Source: Clostridium sp. 'White wine YQ'
Lineage (GTDB): Bacteria; Bacillota; Clostridia; Clostridiales; Clostridiaceae
Length of the DNA: 64,000 bases
NCBI RefSeq assembly: GCF_028728205.1
Contig: NZ_JAQYUU010000001.1
Coordinates: forward strand, 1,658,082 to 1,722,081
Direction: 5' to 3'
The position numbers were made by a program, and so were the translations under genes. The notes under the pieces were generated by a model, which had not been told where the DNA came from, made no database searches, and saw only the letters and a program-made list of their open reading frames with translations. Positions 51,420 to 59,079 of the stretch are shown here, piece after piece; position 1 is the stretch's first letter, and every line of letters starts with the position of its first letter.

Positions 51420-52400
51420 CTATTCTGCAAGTGCTCCAATTTCCCTATGTTCTTTCAAATCAGTATAAAGTTCTCCAAGATAAGGATTTCTTTTTGTCTT
51501 AGCTACTTTATAAATCATATAAAGGAATACTAGTATATTGGCAGCTAATGCAGCAAAACTAAATGCAAAAAGTGGTGTTTCATTATAGGATGATGAAACA
51601 GCAAAAGCGCCTTTATCTATAAATGCTGGGAATGTCTGTGCAAACATACACCATATTGCTAGAGTTTGTGCACGATGCTGAAGCCATGCTCCTTTTCCCA
51701 CAGTAAATGCACAAAGAGTTGGAGCTAGTAATAGCGCAAAGCCGCAATACCAAGCATGACCTGGTAAACAATTATAAGTATAAGCAAAATTCCATAAATC
51801 ATATGCTATTATCCAAAACCACAACATATCTGGCCATAGCATATCCTTACTTCCATCTTTAGCTGTCTGTTTCTTTATACAGATTCCAAGCCATCCAGTT
51901 ATGGTTATAATGTTTAAAATACCTGCTATACCATTCATGAAATTCCAAGGACCACCAAGCACGTACATTGCTTCATCTTTTAATATTCCTCCGCCGGCAT
52001 AATTAAGTCCAACTTCGAAATCACGGAAGACTGCCTCCATAATGTTTATGGCTAAGATAAGTGGCGGAAAACATAAAGCCCATTTCTTATCAGCTAATCT
52101 CCATACCCTGCCAGTACGTTTATTTGTCCATTTTACATGCCTAATACACCAGAAACCTATACATCCTGCTGTAGACGAATACACCTTAGCTAAATGGAAC
52201 CAGTCAGTATAAGTGGTGTCTTTTAATACTGTAAACCATAATATTGAAAGAGTTAGTGGTAAAATAACAAAACAGAAAAAGCCAACATATTTCCATCTTC
52301 GAGCTACTTCATTAAATCCAAATAGTGCTACAAAGACAATTACCCAAACACCCCATACACTGAGTGCTGATGCTCCGTCGGCGTAGTTAAAAACAAACAT
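51420..52400 (-). CDS. Multi-pass membrane protein, DUF5692-like
   Basis: 326 residues with about eight membrane helices and many Trp (GVWVIVFVALFGFNEVARRWKYVGF, WCIRHVKWTNKRTGRVWRLADKKWAL, WPDMLWFWIIAYDLWNFAYTYNCLPGHAWYCGF). The length and Trp/Tyr-rich pattern match a DUF5692 annotation as I remember it. It is between the TetR regulator and oleate hydratase, all in the same direction, with its own promoter region sharing a motif with the oleate hydratase promoter. A role in fatty-acid handling is inference. Confidence 0.65.
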   Translation of the reverse strand: MFVFNYADGASALSVWGVWVIVFVALFGFNEVARRWKYVGFFCFVILPLTLSILWFTVLKDTTYTDWFHLAKVYSSTAGCIGFWCIRHVKWTNKRTGRVWRLADKKWALCFPPLILAINIMEAVFRDFEVGLNYAGGGILKDEAMYVLGGPWNFMNGIAGILNIITITGWLGICIKKQTAKDGSKDMLWPDMLWFWIIAYDLWNFAYTYNCLPGHAWYCGFALLLAPTLCAFTVGKGAWLQHRAQTLAIWCMFAQTFPAFIDKGAFAVSSSYNETPLFAFSFAALAANILVFLYMIYKVAKTKRNPYLGELYTDLKEHREIGALAE

Positions 52401-52485
52401 AGTATAACCTCCTTAATATAAACAATTAATATTTTAAGCTGGTTGTCCCATTAACTTTATTTTACATTTTTTCACAAACAAGGTT

Positions 52486-52496
52486 CAATAGACAAA
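52486..52496. promoter_or_regulatory. Candidate regulator site upstream of the DUF5692-like gene
   Basis: CAATAGACAAA, identical to the word at 51339-51349. On the minus strand it lies at TTTGTCTATTG, just before a TTGAAC-18-TAAAAT promoter-like pair. Confidence 0.5.
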
Positions 52497-52501
52497 TAAA
52501 A

Positions 52502-52527
52502 GAAAGTGTCCAATTTTGAACACTTTC
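52502..52527 (-). terminator. Terminator of the TetR gene at 52543
   Basis: GAAAGTGTcCA (52502-52512) pairs with TGaACACTTTC (52517-52527), followed leftwards by TTTTATTTG. Confidence 0.8.
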
Positions 52528-52542
52528 CAAATTTATAGAATA

Positions 52543-53115
52543 TTATTTTATTTCTTCTTTTACAAAAGTACCAACTGAGCGTGGAATACTTCCTGTTATC
52601 ATAATCAAAAGCTTTTTAAGGATAATTTCCGGTTCTTCTTCCATCCCCTCGTTTACCCAGTCTGTCATTAATCCATTAAACACATGTCTATAAAAATTAA
52701 CTATAAAAATTCGATCTTTATCATTTAACTTTACGCCCATCTTTTCAACACATTCTTCAACCACATCATCTAATAATCTGTTAGATAGACTTATAAAGAA
52801 GGTATTGGCTTCAGTCAAATAAGAAGAATTATATACATGAAGAATCATTTTTGAATTTTTTTTAAGATAATTCATTGTAGCTAGGAATCCACCGCTCCAG
52901 GTCTCAAAGGTTCTGTTTTGTGCAATGTCTATTGATAACTCCTTAAAAAATATGTATTTAAAAATATCCATGATATCAGTAAAGTGATTATAAAAGGTCT
53001 GCCTGTTTACATTACAATGTTCACAAATTTCCTTTACCGTGATCTTATCTATAGATTTCTTATTTAATAATTCCTTAAATGACTCAATTATCGCATCTTT
53101 AGCCTTCTGTTTCAT
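52543..53115 (-). CDS. TetR-family regulator (DhaS-like C-terminal domain)
   Basis: 190 residues. N-terminal helix-turn-helix ITVKEICEHCNVNRQTFYNHFTDIMDIFKYIF at residues 23-55 and a C-terminal ligand domain (SGGFLATMNYLKKNSKMILHVYNSSY ... IFIVNFYRHVFNGLMTDWV) of the TetR_C_8/DhaS type. It is directly upstream of the DUF5692-like gene and oleate hydratase and is the best candidate to control both, perhaps sensing a free fatty acid. AAAGGAGAAGTT before ATG; a terminator separates it from the membrane gene. Confidence 0.88.
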   Translation of the reverse strand: MKQKAKDAIIESFKELLNKKSIDKITVKEICEHCNVNRQTFYNHFTDIMDIFKYIFFKELSIDIAQNRTFETWSGGFLATMNYLKKNSKMILHVYNSSYLTEANTFFISLSNRLLDDVVEECVEKMGVKLNDKDRIFIVNFYRHVFNGLMTDWVNEGMEEEPEIILKKLLIMITGSIPRSVGTFVKEEIK

Positions 53116-53304
53116 AACTTCTCCTTTAATCCAAAAGTATTAATTTATTAATAAAAATTTGAACCTCACGGTGCCATCCACATAAGAAGTCAAGCCTAGA
53201 AAACGTTATCTGTTAAAATTATAACATTAATTCAACATTAATTAAATGGTAATTTAGCTATTCTTTTACATTCACTGTCTATGGAAAACTTTTTTCAATA
53301 AAAA

Positions 53305-53333
53305 AAGAAAGTATACAAATCTGTACACTTTCT
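53305..53333 (-). terminator. Terminator of the zinc-ribbon gene
   Basis: AAGAAAGTATACA pairs with TGTACACTTTCTT (one G-T mismatch region) and ends in TTTTTTTATTG on the leftward side. Confidence 0.75.
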
Positions 53334-53344
53334 TCATCCTATAT

Positions 53345-53581
53345 TTATTTCTTCCAAGCTGGAAGTTTTTCTAACATTCCTTTTGCTGCACTCTTAGCTG
53401 CCTCTTCCTCTAACCCTTGAGTTTTAATAATAAACCCAGTCATAGATTCAAGCTTTTCCTCATAGGATTGCATTGTTCCATCAGGTCTTGCACAATAAAC
53501 GCAATAATCCTTACTTTCATCCCCCATTGCAAATTCACTTTGAGTTTTCATTGGCATTCCACAAGCTATACATGTTTTCAT
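53345..53581 (-). CDS. Small zinc-ribbon protein
   Basis: 78 residues. CIACGMPM near the start and YCVYCARPDGTM near residue 27 form a zinc-ribbon pair (CxxC...CxxC) like PF12674. The C-terminal half is helical (YEEKLESMTGFIIKTQGLEEEAAKSAAKG). Proteins of this kind are short cytoplasmic adaptors. It is 15 bp downstream of a TetR gene, which suggests co-regulation. AAAGGAGAAATTAAA before ATG. Confidence 0.75.
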   Translation of the reverse strand: MKTCIACGMPMKTQSEFAMGDESKDYCVYCARPDGTMQSYEEKLESMTGFIIKTQGLEEEAAKSAAKGMLEKLPAWKK

Positions 53582-53596
53582 TTTAATTTCTCCTTT

Positions 53597-54184
53597 CTAT
53601 TTGTTAATTAAATTTATAAAGTGATCAATTAATCTCTTCCCGTGCGCATCAAAAAGAGTGCCCTCTTTCGTAAATAAATCACTATTTATTAAATAATGAT
53701 GAACTAAACCTATCCATGTATTAAAAATTAAATCTAGAGGTATCTCTCGTATTTTGCATTCCTTTATATCTTTTTCTGCAACTTGAATTATATGAAAGGA
53801 TATTGCGGACTGAATCATAACCACTGAATTACGAGAACTTTCATTCAGCAAACGACTTTCTAGAATCAATCTAGTATAGAAGTCTTCATATTCACTAATC
53901 CCTCTTAGGTGAGCTTCAAGAACCTCTCTCATCTCACAGTCACTACTAACAAGTTCATGCAGCCTGGTAGTAATCCTTCTACCAAACTCTTCAATAACCT
54001 CTTCTAAAAGATTATCTCTAGTCGGAAAATGAGAGAAAATAGTGCCATGAGATACCTCTGCCACCTTTGCAATATCCGATGTACGAGCTAAAGTCAATCC
54101 ATCCTTTGCAAATTGATTAAGTGCTACCTCAATAATATGATTTCTAGTTTTAAGTTTCTGATCTTGTCTCTGTGTTCCAGCCAT
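53597..54184 (-). CDS. TetR-family transcriptional regulator
   Basis: 195 residues. Helix-turn-helix LARTSDIAKVAEVSHGTIFSHFPTRDNLLEEV near residues 33-64, then an all-helical ligand-binding domain (RITTRLHELVSSDCEMREVLEAHLRGI ... LIFNTWIGLVHHYLINSDLF). Two 14-bp TGAGTNNNNACTCA palindromes lie at 54205-54233, 21-49 bases before the start codon, so it probably represses itself and the zinc-ribbon gene. AGGGGAATTAT before ATG. Confidence 0.9.
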   Translation of the reverse strand: MAGTQRQDQKLKTRNHIIEVALNQFAKDGLTLARTSDIAKVAEVSHGTIFSHFPTRDNLLEEVIEEFGRRITTRLHELVSSDCEMREVLEAHLRGISEYEDFYTRLILESRLLNESSRNSVVMIQSAISFHIIQVAEKDIKECKIREIPLDLIFNTWIGLVHHYLINSDLFTKEGTLFDAHGKRLIDHFINLINK

Positions 54185-54204
54185 ATAATTCCCCTCTTTT
54201 TCAT

Positions 54205-54233
54205 TGAGTAATTACTCATTGAGTATAGACTCA
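54205..54233. promoter_or_regulatory. Two tandem TetR-type operators
   Basis: TGAGTAATTACTCA (54205-54218, perfect 14-bp palindrome) and TGAGTATAGACTCA (54220-54233, same arms, imperfect centre) sit one base apart upstream of the TetR gene. Confidence 0.75.
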
Positions 54234-54309
54234 TTTTACCATGTGTATTTATAGCTGTCAACCATATAATTCCACTTTTATTATCTCCCCCTCAAATAAA
54301 TATAAAAAA

Positions 54310-54342
54310 GAGTTGTACTTAAATAACAACTAAGTATAACTC
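54310..54342 (-). terminator. Terminator of the methyltransferase gene
   Basis: GAGTTATACTTA pairs with TAAGTACAACTC (one mismatch) and is followed by TTTTTTATATT leftwards. Confidence 0.8.
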
Positions 54343-54366
54343 CTCTCTCATTAAATAGGCTTTCAT

Positions 54367-55038
54367 TTATTTATGAAGATAAACATATAAACATATTCCA
54401 TCTTGTTTTATTTCATATCTATTAAAAGGTGTTTCTTTTAATAACCTCTCAAAATCTTTTTTTGTGTATGCCCCTTGTTTCAAGAAAGTTTTAAAGGAGA
54501 ATTTCACAAAATACTTATCAAACCCCTTCATTCCTGATTTTGTTACTTCATTATTTATATCTTCAGCTGTTGCCTCATAATTCATGTCAATTATTAGAGA
54601 TGTTCCACCTTCTTTAAGAACTCTATGCATTTCATTTAGTGCTTTTACGGGATCTTTAAAATTTTTAAATGCAGCACTGCATACTATAAAATCGAAAGAA
54701 TCATCCTCACAAGGGAGGTTTGAGGCATTTCCTTCTTTAAAATCAACGGAAACATTTGCTTCCTTTGCATTATTTTTTTCAATCTCAACAAAATCGGCAC
54801 TTATCTCAACTCCTGTTAAATTAAAACCCTTCTTAGCAAGTTCAATTGATAAATAGCCTGGACCAGGAGCTACTTCTAATATATTTGCATTTTTATCAAC
54901 ATGAGAAGCAACTTCATCAGCATATCTTTTCATTTCTGCAATTCTGCTTTTGCGAGAATTCTTATCATACCATTTTGCTGTTAAACCATAAATACCAATA
55001 TCCTTATTCTTTCTCATATTTTTCATATCATTCATCAT
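54367..55038 (-). CDS. Class I SAM-dependent methyltransferase
   Basis: 223 residues. SAM motif I NILEVAPGPGYLSIELAKKG near residue 55, the acidic end of strand 2 (LTGVEISADFVEI), and DFIVCSAAFKNFKDPVKALNEMHRVLKEGG near 120, as in UbiE/Methyltransf_11 proteins. It methylates an unknown small substrate. AAGGAGAAGGCTAATT before ATG. It is divergent from a TetR-type regulator, with three operator-like palindromes between them, so it is probably under its control. Confidence 0.85.
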   Translation of the reverse strand: MMNDMKNMRKNKDIGIYGLTAKWYDKNSRKSRIAEMKRYADEVASHVDKNANILEVAPGPGYLSIELAKKGFNLTGVEISADFVEIEKNNAKEANVSVDFKEGNASNLPCEDDSFDFIVCSAAFKNFKDPVKALNEMHRVLKEGGTSLIIDMNYEATAEDINNEVTKSGMKGFDKYFVKFSFKTFLKQGAYTKKDFERLLKETPFNRYEIKQDGICLYVYLHK

Positions 55039-55100
55039 AATTAGCCTTCTCCTTATAAAACATATTGATTTTATTAAAATTATTACCTATAATTATAAGC

Positions 55101-55153
55101 ACCTAACATAGTTAGGTATCTAACACTGTTAGTGTATCATCTAACAGTGTTAG
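55101..55153. promoter_or_regulatory. Three tandem TetR operators between methyltransferase and TetR gene
   Basis: ACCTAACATAGTTAGGT (55101-55117), CTAACACTGTTAG (55120-55132) and CTAACAGTGTTAG (55141-55153) are palindromes with the same CTAAC/GTTAG arms; the last two are perfect 13-mers. Centres are 17 and 21 bases apart. They lie in the divergent promoter region. Confidence 0.8.
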
Positions 55154-55188
55154 TGTCAATATTTTTTATAATTTTTTGGAGTGATTTT

Positions 55189-55764
55189 ATGGCTATAACA
55201 AAAGAATCAATTATAAAAGCATCACTAGATATATTAAATCGTGATGGAATAAACAATTTATCAATGAGGGCTTTGGCTAAAGAATTAGATATTAAGGCTG
55301 CCTCCTTATATTGGCATATCAAAGATAAACAAGATTTATATGATTTGATTGCTGAACATATTAACAAAGAAATAGTATTACCTAAAGACTTAGAGGACCC
55401 AAAAGAAACCTTAATAGCTCTTTCTTTAGAAATACGTAGAGTTTTATTAAACACCAGAGATGCTGTAGAAGTTTTGGCAACATCTTTTCCACGCACTCCA
55501 AGCAGGATAGAAGGTATTAAATTTATTTTAGCTACTTTAACTAGCTATGGAGTTTCTAATAAAAATTGTCTGACTGCTGCAAATATTTTAAATAATTATG
55601 TTTTATCCTTTGTTGCTGATGAAATTCGTGGAAAAGATATTTCACCTGAAGCAGCTAAACAGTTTGGCTTAATTTTTGGAGAACAATATGAAATGAGTAT
55701 AGATTTTGAGGTTCAATTTTTATATGGACTAGAAGTTATATTAGCGGGGTTAGTTGTTGATTAA
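55189..55764 (+). CDS. TetR-family repressor (TetR_C-like)
   Basis: 191 residues from ATG 55189, after TTGGAGTGATTTT; the frame starting at 55132 would run through the operators. Helix-turn-helix LSMRALAKELDIKAASLYWHIKDKQDLYDLI at residues 25-55 is close to that of tetracycline-type repressors. The C-terminal ligand domain follows (LEIRRVLLNTRDAVEVLATSF ... FEVQFLYGLEVILAGLV). It probably represses the divergent methyltransferase and itself through the three 13-bp palindromes at 55101-55153. Confidence 0.9.
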   Translation: MAITKESIIKASLDILNRDGINNLSMRALAKELDIKAASLYWHIKDKQDLYDLIAEHINKEIVLPKDLEDPKETLIALSLEIRRVLLNTRDAVEVLATSFPRTPSRIEGIKFILATLTSYGVSNKNCLTAANILNNYVLSFVADEIRGKDISPEAAKQFGLIFGEQYEMSIDFEVQFLYGLEVILAGLVVD

Positions 55765-55768
55765 AAAG

Positions 55769-55810
55769 AAATGGCAAATCAAAATTTCCATAAATTTTGA
55801 TTTGCCATTT
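55769..55810. terminator. Bidirectional terminator with a 19-bp stem
   Basis: AAATGGCAAATCAAAATTT (55769-55787) pairs perfectly with AAATTTTGATTTGCCATTT (55792-55810) around a 4-base loop. It serves the TetR gene and the SDR gene. Confidence 0.9.
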
Positions 55811-55863
55811 TAAAATATATGTTATTTAAAATCAATATACTTTCGCTGAACTTATTAAGCTTT

Positions 55864-56739
55864 TTATACAATATACCCTCTTTTTTCAAGTATCTTCATA
55901 GTTTCATTCCACAATTTATCTTGCATACCCTTATCATTACCAGGATATATTGGAGTAATCTTTTTTTCCGTACCAACATTAAAATATCCACCAGTTATAT
56001 TATTATATTCTGAGCTAGTAGCTAAGCGAAGAATAATATCTGCCCCTTTACGCGGGTCTCCAATATGTAAAGCCTTTAATATTTTTTCAAGTATTGATGA
56101 AAACCAAAGTTCACGTCCAAGACCTGTAACATTGAAGCCTGGATTAAGTGAATTAACGGTAACCCCTGTTCCAGCATGTTTACGTGCAAGTTCATAGGTA
56201 AACATAATATCTAATAACTTAGTCTTTCCATAAATTAATGATGACCCTCTAGCTGTAAAACTAGTTGTATCTAATAAATCTTCTGGAAGTTTAAGCTCGC
56301 CATGATTTCGTGATGCTTCAGAAGCTACATTTATGATTCTTGCATTTTCTGAATTGATTAATGACTCTTTTAATATATTGGTTAATAACCATGGTGCTAA
56401 ATAATTAACTGCTATCATTTCAGAAAAGCCTTCCGAAGTTACTCTTTGTTCAAATGCATGTAGTCCAGCATTATTAATAAGTACATTAATTTTAGGATAC
56501 TTTACTTTGATCTCCTCTCCTATTCTCTTAACGTCTTTAAGTAGTGATAAGTCTCCATAGAAAAAGTCTATTTTAGATTTAGGATTTAATTCTTGCAACA
56601 TTTTTTTTGTAATATCCGCTTTTTCCTTGTTTCTTGCAGTCAGTACTAGATCTGCACCTTTCTTCACTAATTCAATTGCCACCAATTGTCCAAGTCCACT
56701 AGTAGCACCAGTAATTACAACAGTACTATATTTATCCAT
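55864..56739 (-). CDS. Short-chain dehydrogenase (SDR, WW-oxidoreductase/retinol-dehydrogenase-like)
   Basis: 291 residues from ATG 56739, after AAGGAGGATTACT; the extension to 56796 overlaps the MarR sites. Rossmann motif VVITGATSGLGQLVAIEL near residue 8, LINNAGLHAF (NNAG) near 85, the catalytic YGKTK (Tyr-x-x-x-Lys) near 168 and VNSLNPGF near 195. The reductase uses NAD(P)H; the substrate is unknown. Divergent from a MarR regulator with two operator-like sites between, so it is probably controlled by it. Confidence 0.88.
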   Translation of the reverse strand: MDKYSTVVITGATSGLGQLVAIELVKKGADLVLTARNKEKADITKKMLQELNPKSKIDFFYGDLSLLKDVKRIGEEIKVKYPKINVLINNAGLHAFEQRVTSEGFSEMIAVNYLAPWLLTNILKESLINSENARIINVASEASRNHGELKLPEDLLDTTSFTARGSSLIYGKTKLLDIMFTYELARKHAGTGVTVNSLNPGFNVTGLGRELWFSSILEKILKALHIGDPRKGADIILRLATSSEYNNITGGYFNVGTEKKITPIYPGNDKGMQDKLWNETMKILEKRGYIV

Positions 56740-56782
56740 AGTAATCCTCCTTGCTTGACATGATTTAAATAAGCAACTATAC

Positions 56783-56824
56783 TTGACATATGTCAACTAT
56801 ATAAAAGTATTTGATATATGTCAA
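56783..56824. promoter_or_regulatory. Two MarR-type operators between SDR and MarR genes
   Basis: TTGACATATGTCAA (56783-56796, perfect 14-bp palindrome) and TTGATATATGTCAA (56811-56824, one change) are 28 bases apart centre to centre. They lie in the 121-bp divergent spacer; a half site TTGACAT is also present at 56755. Confidence 0.8.
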
Positions 56825-56860
56825 GTATTTTTATATCTAGATTTTAATATGAGGTGAACT

Positions 56861-57325
56861 ATGGAAAATAAAACAAATAGTAAAAGTACTACTAGAATAA
56901 ATTTAGAATTAAACTTAGGTAAACAGTTAAATGCACTAATAAGTGCATCTCATGCATTAAATATGAAAACAGCTGCACGTTTTAATTCCACATTGCAACC
57001 TGCTGCTTTTCTTATTGTTCGCTGGCTTTACTCCTATGGCCCAACAAGTGCTACAGCTTTAGCTGATTCAACAGCAATGGACCGTAGTTCCGTTAGTAGA
57101 CTTGTGAATCAATTAAAAAAATTAAATTATGTAAAAAGTGAGCCATCTCCTCATGATAAACGAGGCGTATTATTATCCCTGACAGATCTTGGAATAGAAA
57201 AAACTATTGAGGCTTTAAAGGAGAAAGAATCTGCTTTCTATGAGCGTATTTCTAGATGGGATGATTCAGAACTTGAAAACTTTATAGAAATGCTTAAAGA
57301 TTTTAATCAACCAGATAATATATAA
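56861..57325 (+). CDS. MarR-family transcriptional regulator
   Basis: 154 residues. The winged helix-turn-helix spans about 55-125 (TSATALADSTAMDRSSVSRLVNQLKKLNYVKSEPSPHDKRGVLLSLT), with helical ends for dimerisation. GAGGTGAACT before ATG. It probably binds the two TTGAYATATGTCAA sites and controls the divergent SDR gene and itself. The ligand is unknown. Confidence 0.9.
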   Translation: MENKTNSKSTTRINLELNLGKQLNALISASHALNMKTAARFNSTLQPAAFLIVRWLYSYGPTSATALADSTAMDRSSVSRLVNQLKKLNYVKSEPSPHDKRGVLLSLTDLGIEKTIEALKEKESAFYERISRWDDSELENFIEMLKDFNQPDNI

Positions 57326-57334
57326 GACATTTCT

Positions 57335-57374
57335 GAACTTTCAACTACTATAAAAATATATTAGTTGAAAGTTC
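57335..57374. terminator. Bidirectional terminator
   Basis: GAACTTTCAACTA (57335-57347) pairs with TAGTTGAAAGTTC (57362-57374), followed by AAAAAAATAATT. It ends the MarR gene and the 57391 gene. Confidence 0.85.
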
Positions 57375-57390
57375 AAAAAAATAATTATGC

Positions 57391-58185
57391 TTAAGAATTT
57401 ATATCTAGGGTTTCTTTTCTAACTACTCTAACTTTAATTTTTATACACATCTTTTCTCTTAATCTTGCATATTGAGTTAGTGGTGGATCAAAAGGTTTAA
57501 ATTTTGTTGTAGTTACTGGTACTGGCACCTTAATCTTCATAGTTTGAGGTGGAGCATCAGGATCAAGAGGGTTTGGAGGTAGTGGTATTTCCACTTCTTG
57601 ATAAGTCACTGTTGTTGATGAATATTGAGTTTGAATTGGTTCTGGATTTAATAATTCATCATGTGTCCCTACTATTTCTGCGCCTACTACTTCTACTACA
57701 TCTGTTTCTCTTAATTTTTCTCCTGGTGGAAGATTTAATTTTACAAATCCACCAAAGTCTATTACTTTTGTCATATGATGAAGTGGTCCATAAACTGTTG
57801 GATATCCAGCTGAATCTTCCATTCCTACTCCTACCATCTCAATTGGATTTACTGGAGTTGGGGTTGGAGGAGTATCCCCTGCAGCAGTCATAGGTGTTGG
57901 AGGCATAGGAGTAGTTTCTTTTGGAACTCGTGCTGCAATTTTATAAGATATATTTTTTGTTATCCATGCATTAAACATAACAGCACTATCTCTTGTAGGA
58001 TATGCCTTAACTTCAACGCTCTCATCAATATTTTGTATTTTAAATAATCTTGAAGCTACATTAGAAAGAAGGCCGCCAGTTCCCTCTTGTGGAGGTAGGG
58101 CATCGAAATCAAATACTACTTCTTTAAAAAATAGTTCTTCTTGCTCAGCAATAATAACATTGGTTTCAATTGTTTTTCTAACCAT
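57391..58185 (-). CDS. Pro-rich protein with a DUF3794/SPOCS-like domain (possible spore or structural protein)
   Basis: 264 residues. The first 85 residues (KIQNIDESVEVKAYPTRDSAVMFNAWITKNISYKI) resemble the beta-strand pattern of the DUF3794/SPOCS domain found in spore proteins. Two Pro/Thr-rich linkers follow (PMPPTPMTAAGDTPPTPTPV near 97-116 and PLPPNPLDPDAPPQTMK near 202-218). The final part contains MCIKIKVRVVRKETLDIN. No signal peptide. It is followed by a terminator and preceded, 35 bp away, by the LRR-like gene on the same strand. Assignment to spores is inference. Confidence 0.55.
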   Translation of the reverse strand: MVRKTIETNVIIAEQEELFFKEVVFDFDALPPQEGTGGLLSNVASRLFKIQNIDESVEVKAYPTRDSAVMFNAWITKNISYKIAARVPKETTPMPPTPMTAAGDTPPTPTPVNPIEMVGVGMEDSAGYPTVYGPLHHMTKVIDFGGFVKLNLPPGEKLRETDVVEVVGAEIVGTHDELLNPEPIQTQYSSTTVTYQEVEIPLPPNPLDPDAPPQTMKIKVPVPVTTTKFKPFDPPLTQYARLREKMCIKIKVRVVRKETLDINS

Positions 58186-58220
58186 ATCTTTTACTCCTTT
58201 GTTTAGTAAATTTTACTCAC

Positions 58221-58913
58221 TTACTTATCTATATCATCAAAGCTCTTAACATCATAATTTTCATCATCATTCACAACTGTAGAATTAGTAATGTTTAAGA
58301 AATAGAAATTATAAGATATTGAAACATCTTTACTATCAACTACTGTTGTAACTACAGTATTAACTAACCCTTCTTGATTTGGTGTTTCCCCTGGTGAAGG
58401 CTCATCTATTGCTTGAATTTTATCCCTATAAGCACTCCAGCTTGGATCATTTTTATAAACATCCACCATGCCTACTGGAACGTATATTGCTAATTCTTTA
58501 GGTGTATTCAAGAAAACATTTTTGCCTAGGGTTGGCACCCTATTTCCAAAAATAATAACTTTTAAAAGGCTTTTACAATCTTTCATAGCTTCATCTGAGA
58601 TATTCATTATTGATTCTGGTATAGTTATACTCTCAATTTTTTGATTCTTTACTACTCTATTTTCACTATTGCTAAATGCATTTTTACCAATTGAAACCAC
58701 TGGTTTATTACTAAATTGACTAGGGATTTCTATTTCTTTAGGCATTTCTACATCAGCTTTTGCAAATATTGAATAACCTCCATCACTTCTTAATTGAAAG
58801 ACGAAATATTGATCTCCTGTGGCAGCTGAAACTTCAATATTTTTTTGCACATATTTTCCCTTACTTATATTATCTTCAATTAATCTCATTAGTTTGCTAC
58901 TAAAGTCATTCAT
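58221..58913 (-). CDS. LRR_5/BspA-like leucine-rich repeat protein
   Basis: 230 residues. The middle (IPSQFSNKPVVSIGKNAFSNSENRV ... IESITIPESIMNISDEAMKDCKSLLKVIIFG ... LGKNVFLN) contains the LRR_5 pattern of BspA-type proteins, about three repeats with A/VF and I-P spacing. No signal peptide or sortase signal is seen. Such proteins bind surfaces or other proteins. It is 35 bp upstream of the DUF3794-like gene. AAAGGAGAAATATT before ATG. Confidence 0.7.
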   Translation of the reverse strand: MNDFSSKLMRLIEDNISKGKYVQKNIEVSAATGDQYFVFQLRSDGGYSIFAKADVEMPKEIEIPSQFSNKPVVSIGKNAFSNSENRVVKNQKIESITIPESIMNISDEAMKDCKSLLKVIIFGNRVPTLGKNVFLNTPKELAIYVPVGMVDVYKNDPSWSAYRDKIQAIDEPSPGETPNQEGLVNTVVTTVVDSKDVSISYNFYFLNITNSTVVNDDENYDVKSFDDIDK

Positions 58914-59022
58914 AATATTTCTCCTTTGAATACTTATTTTTCTTCTCTACCTGTACAATACATCATATTCCCCTGCTACATAATATGTTACGGCAAGTGT
59001 AATTAAGCTCATAAAAAAAGAA

Positions 59023-59058
59023 AAGAAGTGCCACCCTCTAATGGGGTTAGCACCTCTT
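59023..59058 (-). terminator. Terminator of the SDR gene at 59080
   Basis: AAGAGGTGC..CCCC pairs with GGGTGGCACTTCTT with small internal mismatches, followed leftwards by TTCTTTTTTTATG. Confidence 0.75.
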
Positions 59059-59079
59059 TTAGTCTACATATTTATAATT

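Noticed and set aside
53116..53304. Regulatory copy of the CAATAGACAAA word before the TetR gene
   Set aside because: Only a partial match (GTCTAT near 53278) was seen, too short to call.
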